Positions 8,018-18,711 of a stretch of DNA of 64,000 nt are shown in pieces. Within the stretch, counting starts at the first letter, position 1. The number at the start of each line of letters is the position of its first letter. Source of the stretch: Actinomadura meyerae (GTDB lineage: Bacteria; Actinomycetota; Actinomycetes; Streptosporangiales; Streptosporangiaceae); the NCBI RefSeq assembly GCF_900188445.1, contig NZ_FZOR01000005.1, positions 222,564 through 286,563 of the forward strand, given 5' to 3'. Below the pieces are notes generated by a model. It had not been told where the DNA came from. It searched no databases and saw only the letters and a program-made list of their open reading frames with translations. The position numbers and the translations under genes are program-made.

Positions 8018-9282
8018 CAGAACGCGTTCGGGTCGGCCTGGACCTCGGCCGGGACGGGATGCCGGTACAGCTCCGCGGCGTTCTGCCAGGTGAAGCGGCG
8101 CACGTCCGCCTCGGGCAGCCCGCCGATCTCCGACTCGATGACCGCCTGGGTGTCCGGCCACGTCGAGTCGCAGTGCGGGTAGTCGCTCTCCAGCAGGATG
8201 TTCTCCACGCCGATGCGGTCGCGCAGCACGAACGACGACTGGTCCTCGACGGCGCAGAACCAGAAGTTGCGCTTGAGGACCTCCGCCGGGGTGAGGCCGA
8301 TGTCCTTCGTCCACGTCCCGTACATGTCGTGGTAGCTGAGCATGTGGTCGAGCCGGTCCATGAGCCCGGCGACCCAGCCGATGCCGCCCTCGCTCAGGCA
8401 GATCTTCAGGTCCGGGTAGCGGACGGGCAGCAGCGAGTACAGCCAGTCGACGGCGGCGAACATCGCGTACCCGAAGAACAGCACGCCGACCGTGTCCGGC
8501 GGGGCGTCGTCGGCGGTCGCCGGGGACGTCCCGGACGATCCGATGTGCAGGTTCACGACCGTGCCCGTCTCCGCGCACGCCCGCATGATCGGGTCCCAGT
8601 GGCCGGTGTGCAGGGACGGCAGCCCGAGCTTCTGCGGCGCCTCGGAGAACGTCACCGCCCTGAAGCCGCGCTCGGCGTTGCGGCGGATCTCCTCCGCGCC
8701 GAGCTCCGGGTCGAGCAGCCACGGGATCTGGCACGGGATGATCCGGTCCGGGTAGGAGCCGGCCCACTCCTCCAGGTGCCAGTCGTTCCAGGCCCGGACG
8801 GACGCGAGCGCCAGCTCCGTGTCGGACGTGGTGAGCTGGAGCCGCTGCCCCGCGAACCCCGGCAGGAACGACGGGAAGTTCAGCGACGCGTAGATCCCGG
8901 CGAGGTCCATGTCCTTGATCCGGTGGTGGATGTCCCACGCGCCGCGCCGCATCTCGTCGAACCGGGACGGCTCGAAGCTGTACTCCGACACGGGACGCCC
9001 GACGACGGCGTTGAACCCGACGTTCGGGAAGTCCTGCCCGTCGTACACCCACACCTCGGCGCCGCCGTCGCGCTCCACGACCCGCGGCGCACGGTCGGCG
9101 AACTTCGCGGGCATGCGCCCCTCGAACGTGTCCGGCGGCTCCACGATGTGGTCGTCCACGGAGATGACCGTGTACTTGCGGTCGCGGCGCTCGGGCTCCG
9201 GCAGCCAGGTGGGCCCCTCGGCGCCCTTGCCGCCGGTGGTGAAGCCCGTGTTCGCGGCGAGGTCGTCGATGTTGATGCTCAT
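8017..9282 (-). CDS. Metal-dependent amidohydrolase, ACMSD-like
   Basis: A 421-residue TIM-barrel hydrolase of the amidohydrolase-2 family. SVDDHIVEPPDTF near residue 41 gives the metal-binding D-x-H region, and a late LLESDYPHCDSTWP segment provides the typical catalytic aspartate region. Relatives decarboxylate or hydrolyse aromatic and cyclic acids, such as aminocarboxymuconate semialdehyde. It is coupled by one-base overlaps to both the upstream aldolase and the downstream P450, which implies a shared pathway. Confidence 0.92.
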   Translation of the reverse strand: MSINIDDLAANTGFTTGGKGAEGPTWLPEPERRDRKYTVISVDDHIVEPPDTFEGRMPAKFADRAPRVVERDGGAEVWVYDGQDFPNVGFNAVVGRPVSEYSFEPSRFDEMRRGAWDIHHRIKDMDLAGIYASLNFPSFLPGFAGQRLQLTTSDTELALASVRAWNDWHLEEWAGSYPDRIIPCQIPWLLDPELGAEEIRRNAERGFRAVTFSEAPQKLGLPSLHTGHWDPIMRACAETGTVVNLHIGSSGTSPATADDAPPDTVGVLFFGYAMFAAVDWLYSLLPVRYPDLKICLSEGGIGWVAGLMDRLDHMLSYHDMYGTWTKDIGLTPAEVLKRNFWFCAVEDQSSFVLRDRIGVENILLESDYPHCDSTWPDTQAVIESEIGGLPEADVRRFTWQNAAELYRHPVPAEVQADPNAF

Positions 9283-10088
9283 CAGTCCACCACCTCCGGG
9301 TGGTCGCGGAGCAGCGCGCGCACCGCCCCGTTCCAGAAGAAGTCGGTTCCGCGTTCCAGGAGCGACGCCTTCATGCTGCGTCGCAGGCTAGGCGCCACGA
9401 GCGTGTGGTCGCGACCCGACACCAGCACGTCGTACATCAGCCGGCACTGCCGGTCGAGGGTCGCGGACCGGTAGGTCGCCTCCTCGACGGACGGGCCGGT
9501 CACGATGACGCCGTGGTTGGCGAGCAGCACCACCGACTTGTCGCCGATGCGGTCGGCGAGGTCGGCGCCGAGGTCGGCGGTGGCGACCTCGCCGGTGTAC
9601 TCGTCCACGAAGGCCAGGTCGCCGTCGAACATCGACCCGGTCTGGTGCAGGAACTCCGGCAGCACGCCGAGCGCCGCGAGCACCGTCGCGTGGTACGGGT
9701 GGTTGTGGACCACGGCCCGCACGTCGGGGCGGCGGCGGTGCAGCTCGGTGTGGATGTGGATGGCGGGGGTGACGTCCCACTTGCCGTCCAGGACCTCCGC
9801 GTCCGGCGACACCCGGCAGATGTCGGACGCGCGGATCTCCTCCCACCACAGGCCCCACGGGTTGATCAGGAGGTCCTCGGTGCCGTCCACCCGGACGGTG
9901 ATGTGGCCCGCGATGTTCTCGCTGAACCCCGACGTCCCGAGGATCCGGAACGCGCACGCCAGCTTCTGCCGGTCGTCGAGGTCCCTGCCGATCGGCGGCA
10001 TCACCCGGGGCGTCCATTCGGCGGCGCCTCCGGCGACCGGCCGCGGCGCGGGGCGAGGCCCGACGTCCAATGTCACGGTTCCTCCCAT
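9282..10088 (-). CDS. Class II aldolase/adducin family protein
   Basis: A 268-residue protein with the class II aldolase pattern: FSENIAGHITVR, DLLINPWGLWWEEI, a zinc-binding HNHPYHATV, and LANHGVIVTG. Family members are zinc-dependent aldolases or decarboxylases such as fuculose-phosphate aldolase. The extended N terminus and lack of sugar-pathway neighbours argue for a different substrate. Only 3 bases separate it from the upstream solute-binding protein, and its stop overlaps the amidohydrolase start. Confidence 0.9.
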   Translation of the reverse strand: MGGTVTLDVGPRPAPRPVAGGAAEWTPRVMPPIGRDLDDRQKLACAFRILGTSGFSENIAGHITVRVDGTEDLLINPWGLWWEEIRASDICRVSPDAEVLDGKWDVTPAIHIHTELHRRRPDVRAVVHNHPYHATVLAALGVLPEFLHQTGSMFDGDLAFVDEYTGEVATADLGADLADRIGDKSVVLLANHGVIVTGPSVEEATYRSATLDRQCRLMYDVLVSGRDHTLVAPSLRRSMKASLLERGTDFFWNGAVRALLRDHPEVVD

Positions 10089-10091
10089 CTG

Positions 10092-11408
10092 TCAGCCGCA
10101 GGCCGGCTGGTACACCGGCCACTGCCGACCCGGTTCGCTGTTCTCGAACTGCATGAGGATCAGGCCGCAGAGCCCGTCGGTGCCGCTGTGCTTGCCCGGC
10201 GCGAACGACAGGGTGTAGCCCTTCTGCCCGAAGGACGACGGGTACCCCGACACCTTCTCCAGGCCCTTGTTGATCGCCTCGCCGTCCGGCTTCGACCCGG
10301 CCTGCTCGATCGCCTTGGCGAGCATCCCGATCGCGTCGTACGCCTGCGCGTCGTAGGCGGTGACGCCGACCTCGCCGCCGCGCTTGCCGGACAGGAACTT
10401 CGCGAGCGCCGCCGTCTTCTCGTTCTCCTGCGTGATCGACCCGACGAAGACGAGCTTGTCGAGCGCGCCCGGCTTCGCCTGCTTCCACAGGTCGGGCTGG
10501 TTGCCGATGGACGCGAGCGAGAACCGGTCGGCGTCCGGGACGAGCTGGTGCGCCGTGTTGTGGACGAGCACCTCCATCTGGCCGCCGAGCGCCGCGACGA
10601 GCATCGCGTCCGGCCGCGCCCGCTTGATCCGGGTGATCTGCGCGGTGACGTCGCTGGTGTCGACCGGCGCCGTCTCCGTCGCGACGACCTCGATCCCCGC
10701 CTCCTTGATCGGGGTCATCAGCGCCTTCTCCATCCCGGCGATGGACGCGCTGTCGTCCTTGAACAGGGCGAGCCGCTTGTACCCGGCCTTCTTGAACGCC
10801 TCCGCGTAGACCTTGCCGAAGTCGGCGGTCGGGTTCGCGAGCGAGTAGGTGTAGGCGGCGTTCGGGCCGTCCCCGATCCCCGGCGTGATGTTCACCGGCG
10901 CGATCGCGGGCACCTTCTGCTGCTTGAGCAGCGCCTGCACCTGGAGCACCGACTGCCCGCCCGAGTTCATGATGAGCGCCTGGGCGCCCTGGCTGAGCAG
11001 CTGCCGGACGACGGTCGGCGCCTTCGTCGCGTCGTTGTCGTCGCTCTTGACGATCAGCTTCAGCTTCTTGCCGCCGATGCCGCCCCTGTCGTTGACCTCG
11101 GCCACCGCGTCCTTGATCGTCTTGCCGACGATCCCGGCGTAGGCGGCGGCGCCGCCGGAGGTGTCCTGGTCCATGCCGATGACGATCGTGTCGTCGTCGG
11201 CCTGGACGGAGCCGGAGCCGGACGCGCACGCGGCGGCCGCGAGCGCGGGCAGCAGCGCGGCCGCGAGCACGACGGGCCTGCTCGCCCGGCGGCCGCCCGC
11301 CCTGCCGCTGCCTGCTCTGCCACTGCCTGCTCTGCCACTGCCTGCTCTGCCACTGCCTGCTCTGCCACTGCCCGCGCTACCGCGCGGCCTCGGGAAGTGT
11401 CCTGCCAT
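10092..11408 (-). CDS. ABC-type substrate-binding lipoprotein, branched-chain amino acid (LivJ) type
   Basis: A 438-residue periplasmic-binding-fold protein (IVIGMDQDTSGGAAAYAG, ALIMNSGGQSV, GYTLSFAPGKHSG). The hydrophobic stretch VVLAAALLPALAAAAC (46-61) is a lipoprotein signal with C61 as the lipidated residue. Before it the N-terminal region holds five SGRAG repeats (residues 14-38). No permease or ATPase gene is present, so it must borrow a transporter or act as a sensor. It sits in the middle of the operon, 12 bases after the zinc dehydrogenase. Confidence 0.92.
   Translation of the reverse strand: MAGHFPRPRGSAGSGRAGSGRAGSGRAGSGRAGSGRAGGRRASRPVVLAAALLPALAAAACASGSGSVQADDDTIVIGMDQDTSGGAAAYAGIVGKTIKDAVAEVNDRGGIGGKKLKLIVKSDDNDATKAPTVVRQLLSQGAQALIMNSGGQSVLQVQALLKQQKVPAIAPVNITPGIGDGPNAAYTYSLANPTADFGKVYAEAFKKAGYKRLALFKDDSASIAGMEKALMTPIKEAGIEVVATETAPVDTSDVTAQITRIKRARPDAMLVAALGGQMEVLVHNTAHQLVPDADRFSLASIGNQPDLWKQAKPGALDKLVFVGSITQENEKTAALAKFLSGKRGGEVGVTAYDAQAYDAIGMLAKAIEQAGSKPDGEAINKGLEKVSGYPSSFGQKGYTLSFAPGKHSGTDGLCGLILMQFENSEPGRQWPVYQPACG
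11295..11369 (-). repeat. 15-bp tandem repeat (5 copies) in the lipoprotein signal region
   Basis: Five consecutive 15-base units, seen on the plus strand as copies of CTGCCTGCTCTGCCA-type sequence, encode SGRAG five times just before the hydrophobic signal segment. The middle copies are identical at the DNA level. This implies recent slippage and possible length variation between strains. Confidence 0.85.
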
Positions 11409-11420
11409 TGGGGGTCCCTC

Positions 11421-12560
11421 CTAGGGGTGGGATGGAGGCGGGGGGACGGGATCGGGAGTGACCACGACGCTGACCGAGCCGCCGCCGGGGGCGGCGAGGG
11501 TCTCGATCGCCCGCGCCGCGTCGGGAAGGGCGAAGGTGTGCGTGACGAGGCGGTGCAGCGGCCGGTCGCCCGCCGCGATCAGCGCGACCGCCCGCCGGAA
11601 CGAGGCGTGCCCGGCCGCCCGGACGCCCTGCACGCGCAGCCCCTTCAGGACCACGTCGTCGCTGGGGAAGCCGGGAACGGGCCGCCCGTTCTTCAGCCCG
11701 GCGAGGACGACCGTCCCGCCGGGCCGGACGATCTCCATCGCGTCCAGCACGGTCGCGGGGTCGCCGGACGCGACGTCGACCACCACGTCCACCGGTGTGC
11801 CGCCGGTCAGCGCCCGGATCCGCTCCGGGACGCCGCCGCCGTCGGCCACCACTGCGGCGGTCGCGCCGAGCTCCAGCGCGAGGTCCAGCTTGTGCCGGTC
11901 GGCCGCCAGCCCGGTGACGATCACCGGGTCGGCGCCCGCGGCCCGCGCGGCCAGCACGCACGCCAGCCCGCGCTGCCCCGCGCCGAGCACCACCACGCAG
12001 TCGCCGGCGCGGGTGCCCGGCACCTCGACCGCCCACTCGACACCGGCGGCGAGCGCGTTGAACGTGGCGGCGACCGCCGGGTCCACGGCGTCCGGCAGCT
12101 TGTGCAGGACGCTGTTCGGATGCAGGTACATGCGGTCGGCGAACCCGCCCCACAGCGCGGGCGGGATCTTGGCGGGGACGAACCCGTAGCTCATCGGGAA
12201 GTGCTCCCAGCCCGCGCACAGCACGTACCGGCCCGTCCGGCAGTCCCGGCACGACCCGCACGGGAGCGCCGGCTCGACCGCGACCCGGTCGCCCTCCGCG
12301 AGCCCCCAGCGCACCGCCGCCCGCGCCCCGATCGCCGCGATCCGCCCCACCGGCTCGTGGCCGGGGACGAACGGCGACGCCGGGCCGATCGTGTCGAGCA
12401 GCGCGCCGGTGTACTCCTCGACGTCCGTCCCGCAGATCCCGCACGCCTCCACGGCGAGCAGCGCCTCGTCGGGGCCGACGTCGGGGAGCGGGAGCTCCAC
12501 GAGGTCGAGGGTGCGCGGGGCGCGCTGGAGCACGGCGCGCGCCGCCCCCGCCGTCGTCAT
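11421..12560 (-). CDS. Zinc-dependent alcohol dehydrogenase (MDR family)
   Basis: A 379-residue medium-chain dehydrogenase. EACGICGTDVEEY supplies the catalytic zinc cysteine, GHEPVGRI the histidine/glutamate, and CGSCRDCRTGRYVLC the structural zinc site. VVVLGAGQRGLACVLAARAAG is the nucleotide-binding fold. It oxidises or reduces an alcohol/aldehyde pair with NAD(P). The start at ATG 12560 follows the HD-domain gene by 16 bases within the same operon. Confidence 0.93.
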   Translation of the reverse strand: MTTAGAARAVLQRAPRTLDLVELPLPDVGPDEALLAVEACGICGTDVEEYTGALLDTIGPASPFVPGHEPVGRIAAIGARAAVRWGLAEGDRVAVEPALPCGSCRDCRTGRYVLCAGWEHFPMSYGFVPAKIPPALWGGFADRMYLHPNSVLHKLPDAVDPAVAATFNALAAGVEWAVEVPGTRAGDCVVVLGAGQRGLACVLAARAAGADPVIVTGLAADRHKLDLALELGATAAVVADGGGVPERIRALTGGTPVDVVVDVASGDPATVLDAMEIVRPGGTVVLAGLKNGRPVPGFPSDDVVLKGLRVQGVRAAGHASFRRAVALIAAGDRPLHRLVTHTFALPDAARAIETLAAPGGGSVSVVVTPDPVPPPPSHP

Positions 12561-12576
12561 CCTCCGACCGCCCCGT

Positions 12577-13122
12577 TCACTTGGTGATGGTCCGGGGGCC
12601 GCCGAACACGCGGCGGACGCGGGGCGCGAAGTGCTCCAGCGTCGGCGTGTCGAAGCCGGGGTCGAAGGCGACCTGGTCCCACTCGTCGGCGAACCGGATC
12701 GCGTCGGCGTACCAGGGCTCGTCCTTGAACCGCTCCCGCTCCGCCGGGTCCCAGCCGAAGTGCTCGCCGTAGTGCGCGGCCTCGAACGTCTGGTGCGCGT
12801 GGATGATCCGGTAAACCTCGTCGCACACGTACGGCCGCAGGATCTCCGCCGCGACCGCCGCGTGGTTCGCCGTCGAGATGACCTTGCCCATGTCGTGGCA
12901 CAGCGCCGCGACCACCAGCTCGTCGTCCGCGCCGGCGGCCTCCGCGTGCGCCGCCGTCTGCAGCGAGTGCTGGAGCTGGTCGACCGCGTACCCGTCGGTG
13001 AACGCGGCGAGCCCGGCCAGCATCGGGAGCACACGGTCGGGCGCCTGCTCCTGGGTCTTCAGCGTCTCCGCGCGGATGTGCAGCCACTGCTCGCGGGTGC
13101 CCTGGTCCATTCGAGTGAACAT
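12577..13122 (-). CDS. HD-domain protein, PhnZ-like
   Basis: A 181-residue HD-superfamily protein. H52, the H76-D77 pair in ALCHDMGK, H87 and H108/H110 give the metal ligands expected for a dinuclear site. Size and the CHDMGKV style resemble the small HD proteins that include PhnZ, a mixed-valent di-iron oxygenase, though hydrolase activity is equally possible. It lies between the TPP enzyme (8 bases) and the dehydrogenase (16 bases), so it is probably metabolic and not a nucleotide-signalling enzyme. Confidence 0.85.
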   Translation of the reverse strand: MFTRMDQGTREQWLHIRAETLKTQEQAPDRVLPMLAGLAAFTDGYAVDQLQHSLQTAAHAEAAGADDELVVAALCHDMGKVISTANHAAVAAEILRPYVCDEVYRIIHAHQTFEAAHYGEHFGWDPAERERFKDEPWYADAIRFADEWDQVAFDPGFDTPTLEHFAPRVRRVFGGPRTITK

Positions 13123-13130
13123 GTGCCTCC

Positions 13131-14789
13131 TTACCGGTAGCGCGGCCGGAAGTCCGGATCCGCGGGATCGAGCCCGTTCTCGTGCTCGGCGAACCAGCGG
13201 GTCCGCACCGCCCGGGTCAGCCGGGCGTCGACGAGGACCGGGCCGGGCGGGTCGGCGATCAGTTCCCGCAGGCCGTCCAGCTCGGCGGGCGTCCGGACGG
13301 TCGCGGCCCGCGCCCCGAACGCCTCGGCCACGGCCGCGAAGCCGGGCCGCGGGATCAGCGACAGGCCGGTGTCCATGCCGCGGTGCAGCATGTTGTGGTA
13401 CTCGTAGCCGAACGCTCCGTCGTTCAGGACGACGACCACGAGGCGCAGGCCCCGGCGCACCGCCGTGTCCAGTTCGGCGAGGTTCATCATCAGCGCGCCG
13501 TCCCCGGTGACGGCCAGCGTGACCCGCTCGGGCCGCGCCGTCGCCGCGCCGATCGCGGACGCCAGGCCCAGCCCGATCGAGCCGAAGTGCACCGGGAACA
13601 CGAACCCCCGCGGGTCGGGCACCGACAGGCCGCGGGACGGCTCGGACAGCGCCGCGTGCCCGCCCTCGACCACCACCGTCCGCTCGCGCGGGACCATCCG
13701 CTCCAGCGCCGCGACCACGGTGTGCAGGTCGAGGCCGGTCTCGTCGCCGCCGTCGGGGTACTCGGACCCGTAGACGTACTCGCCGAGGCGTTTCGCGACG
13801 TCGTCCGTCCGCCAGCCGGTCCTCGGCTCGGCCGTGTCGGCGAGCATCGCGGCCAGTGCCCCGGCGTCGCCCAGGACGCGCAGGTCGGCGGGCGTCTCGA
13901 ACGCCTCCGGGCGGACGTCGTTGTGGACGATCACCGGGTTCGCGGCGAGCATCCGGCCGCCGTCCAGCGTGAAGGAGTTCAGGGAGGCGCCCACCGCGAG
14001 CAGCAGGTCCGACTTCCGGATCAGCTCCCGCCCCGGTGTCGTGGCGAAGCCACCGCACACGCCGATGTCGAACGGCTCACCGGTGAAGAGGCCCTTGGCC
14101 TTCAGCGTGGTGGCCAGCAGCGCGCCCGTCCGGGCGCCGAGCGCGACCAGCTCGTCCCGCGCGTGCAGGGCGCCCCGGCCCGCCACGATCACGGGACGCT
14201 CCGCCCTCCCGAGCAGCTCCGTGACCCGCGCGGCCTCCTCGGGCCGGGGCGGCGGCGCGGGCGCCGGGTCCTCGCGGAACGTTCCAGGGAGGTCCCCGGC
14301 CTCGCGCTCCAGCAGCGGCGTGGGGACGTTCAGCACGATCGGGCGCCGCTCGGTGAACGCGCGCCGCACGGCCCGGACGGCGTCCGCCGCGGCCGACTCC
14401 GCCGAGTGCGCCCACTGCACGCCCGCCCCGGTCGGCCGGACCACGTCCTCCTGGTCGATGGCCTGCGGGTTGCGCAGGTCCCCCGGTGGCGTGTCGGCGG
14501 CGACGAGCACCAGCGGCGTCCGGGCGCGCGCGGCCTCGGTCAGCGCGGTCACCGCGTTGGTCAGCGCCGGCCCGTGCGTGACGGTGGCGACGCCGAGCCG
14601 TCCGCCGGCCCGCGCGTACCCGTCGGCCATGAGCACGGCCCCGTCCTCGCGCGCCGCCGGGACGTAGTCGGCGCCGTGCTCGCGGACGAGCACGTCCACG
14701 ATCGGCAGGTTCCCGTCGCCGAGGACGCCGAACAGGCACGAGACGCCATGCGCCGCGAGCACCCCCGCCACCGCCTCGGCCACCCGCAT
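13131..14789 (-). CDS. Thiamine diphosphate-dependent enzyme (acetolactate synthase/decarboxylase-like)
   Basis: A 552-residue three-domain TPP enzyme. The N-terminal REDGAVLMADGYAR contains the catalytic glutamate (E48). The C-terminal GDGALMMNLAELDTA followed by LNDGAFG is the TPP-Mg motif. It catalyses C-C bond formation or cleavage on a 2-oxo acid; the substrate class is not evident. This is the first gene of the operon, and ATG 14789 is preferred because family homology begins there (MRVAEAVAGVLAAHG). Confidence 0.92.
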   Translation of the reverse strand: MRVAEAVAGVLAAHGVSCLFGVLGDGNLPIVDVLVREHGADYVPAAREDGAVLMADGYARAGGRLGVATVTHGPALTNAVTALTEAARARTPLVLVAADTPPGDLRNPQAIDQEDVVRPTGAGVQWAHSAESAAADAVRAVRRAFTERRPIVLNVPTPLLEREAGDLPGTFREDPAPAPPPRPEEAARVTELLGRAERPVIVAGRGALHARDELVALGARTGALLATTLKAKGLFTGEPFDIGVCGGFATTPGRELIRKSDLLLAVGASLNSFTLDGGRMLAANPVIVHNDVRPEAFETPADLRVLGDAGALAAMLADTAEPRTGWRTDDVAKRLGEYVYGSEYPDGGDETGLDLHTVVAALERMVPRERTVVVEGGHAALSEPSRGLSVPDPRGFVFPVHFGSIGLGLASAIGAATARPERVTLAVTGDGALMMNLAELDTAVRRGLRLVVVVLNDGAFGYEYHNMLHRGMDTGLSLIPRPGFAAVAEAFGARAATVRTPAELDGLRELIADPPGPVLVDARLTRAVRTRWFAEHENGLDPADPDFRPRYR

Positions 14790-14825
14790 CCGCGCCTCCC
14801 AGCACACTCGGCACTGGTAGGGACT

Positions 14826-14852
14826 ATCTTATAAAAGAAAGCATTCGGTCAA
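14826..14852 (-). promoter_or_regulatory. Candidate promoter of the seven-gene operon
   Basis: Read on the minus strand, a TTGACC box (14847-14852) lies 15 bases from TAAGAT (14826-14831) within a striking AT-rich run, 37-63 bases before the TPP-enzyme start. The spacing is shorter than ideal, so the exact -10 is uncertain, but this is the only promoter-like sequence before the operon. Confidence 0.5.
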
Positions 14853-15026
14853 GGGTTCGCCGGGGCTCATTTGCTCAGGAAGCAGCCCGGGCCGCGCGGC
14901 TGCGCGAGGGCGCGCGCCACGTGCGGGAAGGCATGCGGAGATCGCCGGGCGTCGCGTCGGGACGTCGTCGACCGACAGGCCGGCGGCGGAAAGGAGGGGG
15001 AAGGCCCGGAGCGGGCCGGTTGGGAG

Positions 15027-15056
15027 CGGCCCCTCACAGGGAGCAGAGAGGGGCCG
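15027..15056 (-). terminator. Inverted repeat downstream of gdhA
   Basis: A perfect 9-bp stem, CGGCCCCTC (15027-15035) and GAGGGGCCG (15048-15056), with a 12-base loop lies 53 bases past the gdhA stop. There is no U-tract, as is usual for actinomycete terminators. Confidence 0.55.
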
Positions 15057-15108
15057 GTCGGGGCGGGGCCCTCGCCGTTGAAGGCGCCCGTCCCTCAGGC
15101 GGGATCGG

Positions 15109-17293
<2,185 letters not shown>

Positions 17294-17320
17294 CGGTCGT
17301 TCTCCTCTACTCGGGGGCTG

Positions 17321-17977
17321 TCACCACGGGGGGCACTGCATCCAGGCGAAGTGGTAGGTGGTCTTGATGGACCCGTCGGTCGAGTCCATGGAGATGAAGC
17401 TCGTCTTCGACGGGTCGGAGGTGCCCCTGAGCACGCGCAGCTCGGTGTTGATGTTGAAGTTGCGCTCCTCGCCGCACGGCTTGTAGACGAGCTGCGCCAC
17501 GTCGTTGGTGTCGGTGAACTGCCAGTTGTCGGCGTAGTCGCCGTTGAGCGTGTGCGAGATCGCGGAGGTCTGCGGCATTCCCTGGAAGTAGTAGCTCGCC
17601 TTCTCCACCGCGCTCGCGCCCGGCTCCAGCCAGGCGAACCCACGGTAGTCGGCTGACGCGATCGCGTAGGTGAACCCCTGCGGGACGTGCACCTTCATGT
17701 TGATCTGGCAGTTCTTCCGGAAGTCGGTCGGTGCCGAGGAACCGCCCGCCTGCGCCATGTACTCGCTGTAGGTGACGGTGAACGCCTCCTTGTCGTCGGA
17801 GACGGCGACGGCGGCGGTCCCGGCGGGGCACCCGGAACCGTTGACGGTCGCGATCTCGATCGTCACCCCGTCCGGCCCGCGCCGGAGCGGAGCGGCGGAC
17901 GCCGGCACGGCGGTCGCGACGGCGACCGAAATCCCGGCAATTGCGGCGGCAGCGGAAACGGCGATCCCTTTACGCAT
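17321..17977 (-). CDS. Secreted DUF4360 protein (copy 2)
   Basis: A 218-residue paralogue of the adjacent gene, sharing most motifs ([49 protein letters not shown]). The start at 17977 is chosen because it gives a clean signal peptide (MRKGIAVSAAAAIAGIS...ASA) directly behind a GAGGAGGA ribosome site; a longer frame to 18040 lacks one. A good promoter lies just upstream. The tandem pair suggests dosage or specificity variants of one surface or secreted function. Confidence 0.9.
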   Translation of the reverse strand: MRKGIAVSAAAAIAGISVAVATAVPASAAPLRRGPDGVTIEIATVNGSGCPAGTAAVAVSDDKEAFTVTYSEYMAQAGGSSAPTDFRKNCQINMKVHVPQGFTYAIASADYRGFAWLEPGASAVEKASYYFQGMPQTSAISHTLNGDYADNWQFTDTNDVAQLVYKPCGEERNFNINTELRVLRGTSDPSKTSFISMDSTDGSIKTTYHFAWMQCPPW

Positions 17978-18010
17978 GCGATTCCTCCTCGCTGGAGCCT
18001 GCGCAAAGGA

Positions 18011-18040
18011 AGCGTAAACTTCCCAGCTCAGAGGGGTCAA
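18011..18040 (-). promoter_or_regulatory. Promoter of the DUF4360 pair
   Basis: On the minus strand TTGACC (18035-18040) and TACGCT (18011-18016) are separated by 18 bases, with the start codon about 34 bases beyond the -10. This matches a vegetative sigma-70-type promoter. Confidence 0.6.
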
Positions 18041-18116
18041 TCAGCATTTTTCAACAGCCCGGCGACCGCACTGGAGCGGGCCAATAGAAGGCACCTTGCC
18101 ACCCGACCAGCGACTT

Positions 18117-18158
18117 TGGAACGTCCATGAAACTTCCCCTTAAAAAGGGATCGTTCCA
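18117..18158. promoter_or_regulatory. Nested inverted repeats upstream of the DUF4360 promoter
   Basis: TGGAACG (18117-18123) is inverted as CGTTCCA (18152-18158). Inside it CCCTT (18137-18141) pairs with AAGGG (18145-18149) around AAA. Two related ACGTTCATAAA/ACGTCCATGAA boxes overlap the region. It could be an operator for the DUF4360 genes or a terminator for the DUF488 gene, which ends at 18225 and reads this way. Confidence 0.4.
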
Positions 18159-18224
18159 GCACGTTCATAAAGTGAATTGAACACCCGCCAAGAAAATCGC
18201 CGGCCGGTCCGCGGGTGGCGCGGG

Positions 18225-18590
18225 TCAGTCGGAGGCGTTGAGGCGGGTGGCGAGGACGGCGGCCTGGCTGTGGTCGAGGTCCTTCGTCGCGGTGAGCAGG
18301 GTGATGGTGCCGCGGTCGGCGAGGGCGCGGAGCCGGTCGAGGGCGGCCGCGCGGTCGGGGTCGCGCAGCTCGGCGTCGTAGCGGGCGGCGAACTCCTCGA
18401 ACTTGTCCATGTCGTGGCCGTACCACTTGCGCAGCTCGGTCGAGGGAGCGACGTCCTTCTCCCACTCGTCCAGGCGGGCCTTGTCCTTCGACAGCCCGCG
18501 CGGCCACACGCGGTCTACCAGGATCCGCTTGCCGTCCTCGGACGATGCCGGGTCGTACACCCTGCGCACCCTGACCTTCCCTGCCATCAC
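18225..18590 (-). CDS. DUF488 family protein
   Basis: A 121-residue protein matching DUF488 closely: VRVRRVYDP, the hallmark RILVDRVWPRGLSKDKA, WEKDVAPSTELRKWYGHD, and a LLTATKDLDHSQAAVLA end. The biochemical role of DUF488 is not established, although it is widespread and often near stress genes. The first two codons are both ATG; either could be used. It is a single gene flanked by intergenic regions. Confidence 0.92.
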   Translation of the reverse strand: MMAGKVRVRRVYDPASSEDGKRILVDRVWPRGLSKDKARLDEWEKDVAPSTELRKWYGHDMDKFEEFAARYDAELRDPDRAAALDRLRALADRGTITLLTATKDLDHSQAAVLATRLNASD

Positions 18591-18711
18591 GACCTCCTCA
18601 ACCCCGTCCTATACCCCGCCCCCCGCCGTGATGCGCGGATCCTGTCGGTGCCGGGCAGGACGCCGTCGGCGAGGGGGCGTGGAGTCGGCGCGCGCCGGGT
18701 GAGGGGGGATG

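Larger units (their letters stand above)
14790..15108. other. Intergenic region upstream of the TPP-enzyme operon
   Basis: There is no supported gene. The left edge holds an AT-rich promoter-like block. The middle is GC-rich and featureless. The right third has an inverted repeat that suits a terminator for gdhA. Confidence 0.6.

Noticed and set aside
9300..12587. A 1095-codon plus-strand open frame opposite the operon
   Set aside because: It is the antisense shadow of the aldolase, binding-protein and dehydrogenase genes. Its translation is Arg/Val/Gly-rich with no motif, while all three minus-strand frames carry clear family motifs.
12391..14834. Long plus-strand frames opposite the HD and TPP-enzyme genes
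   Set aside because: No motif, no ribosome site, and fully covered by confident minus-strand genes.
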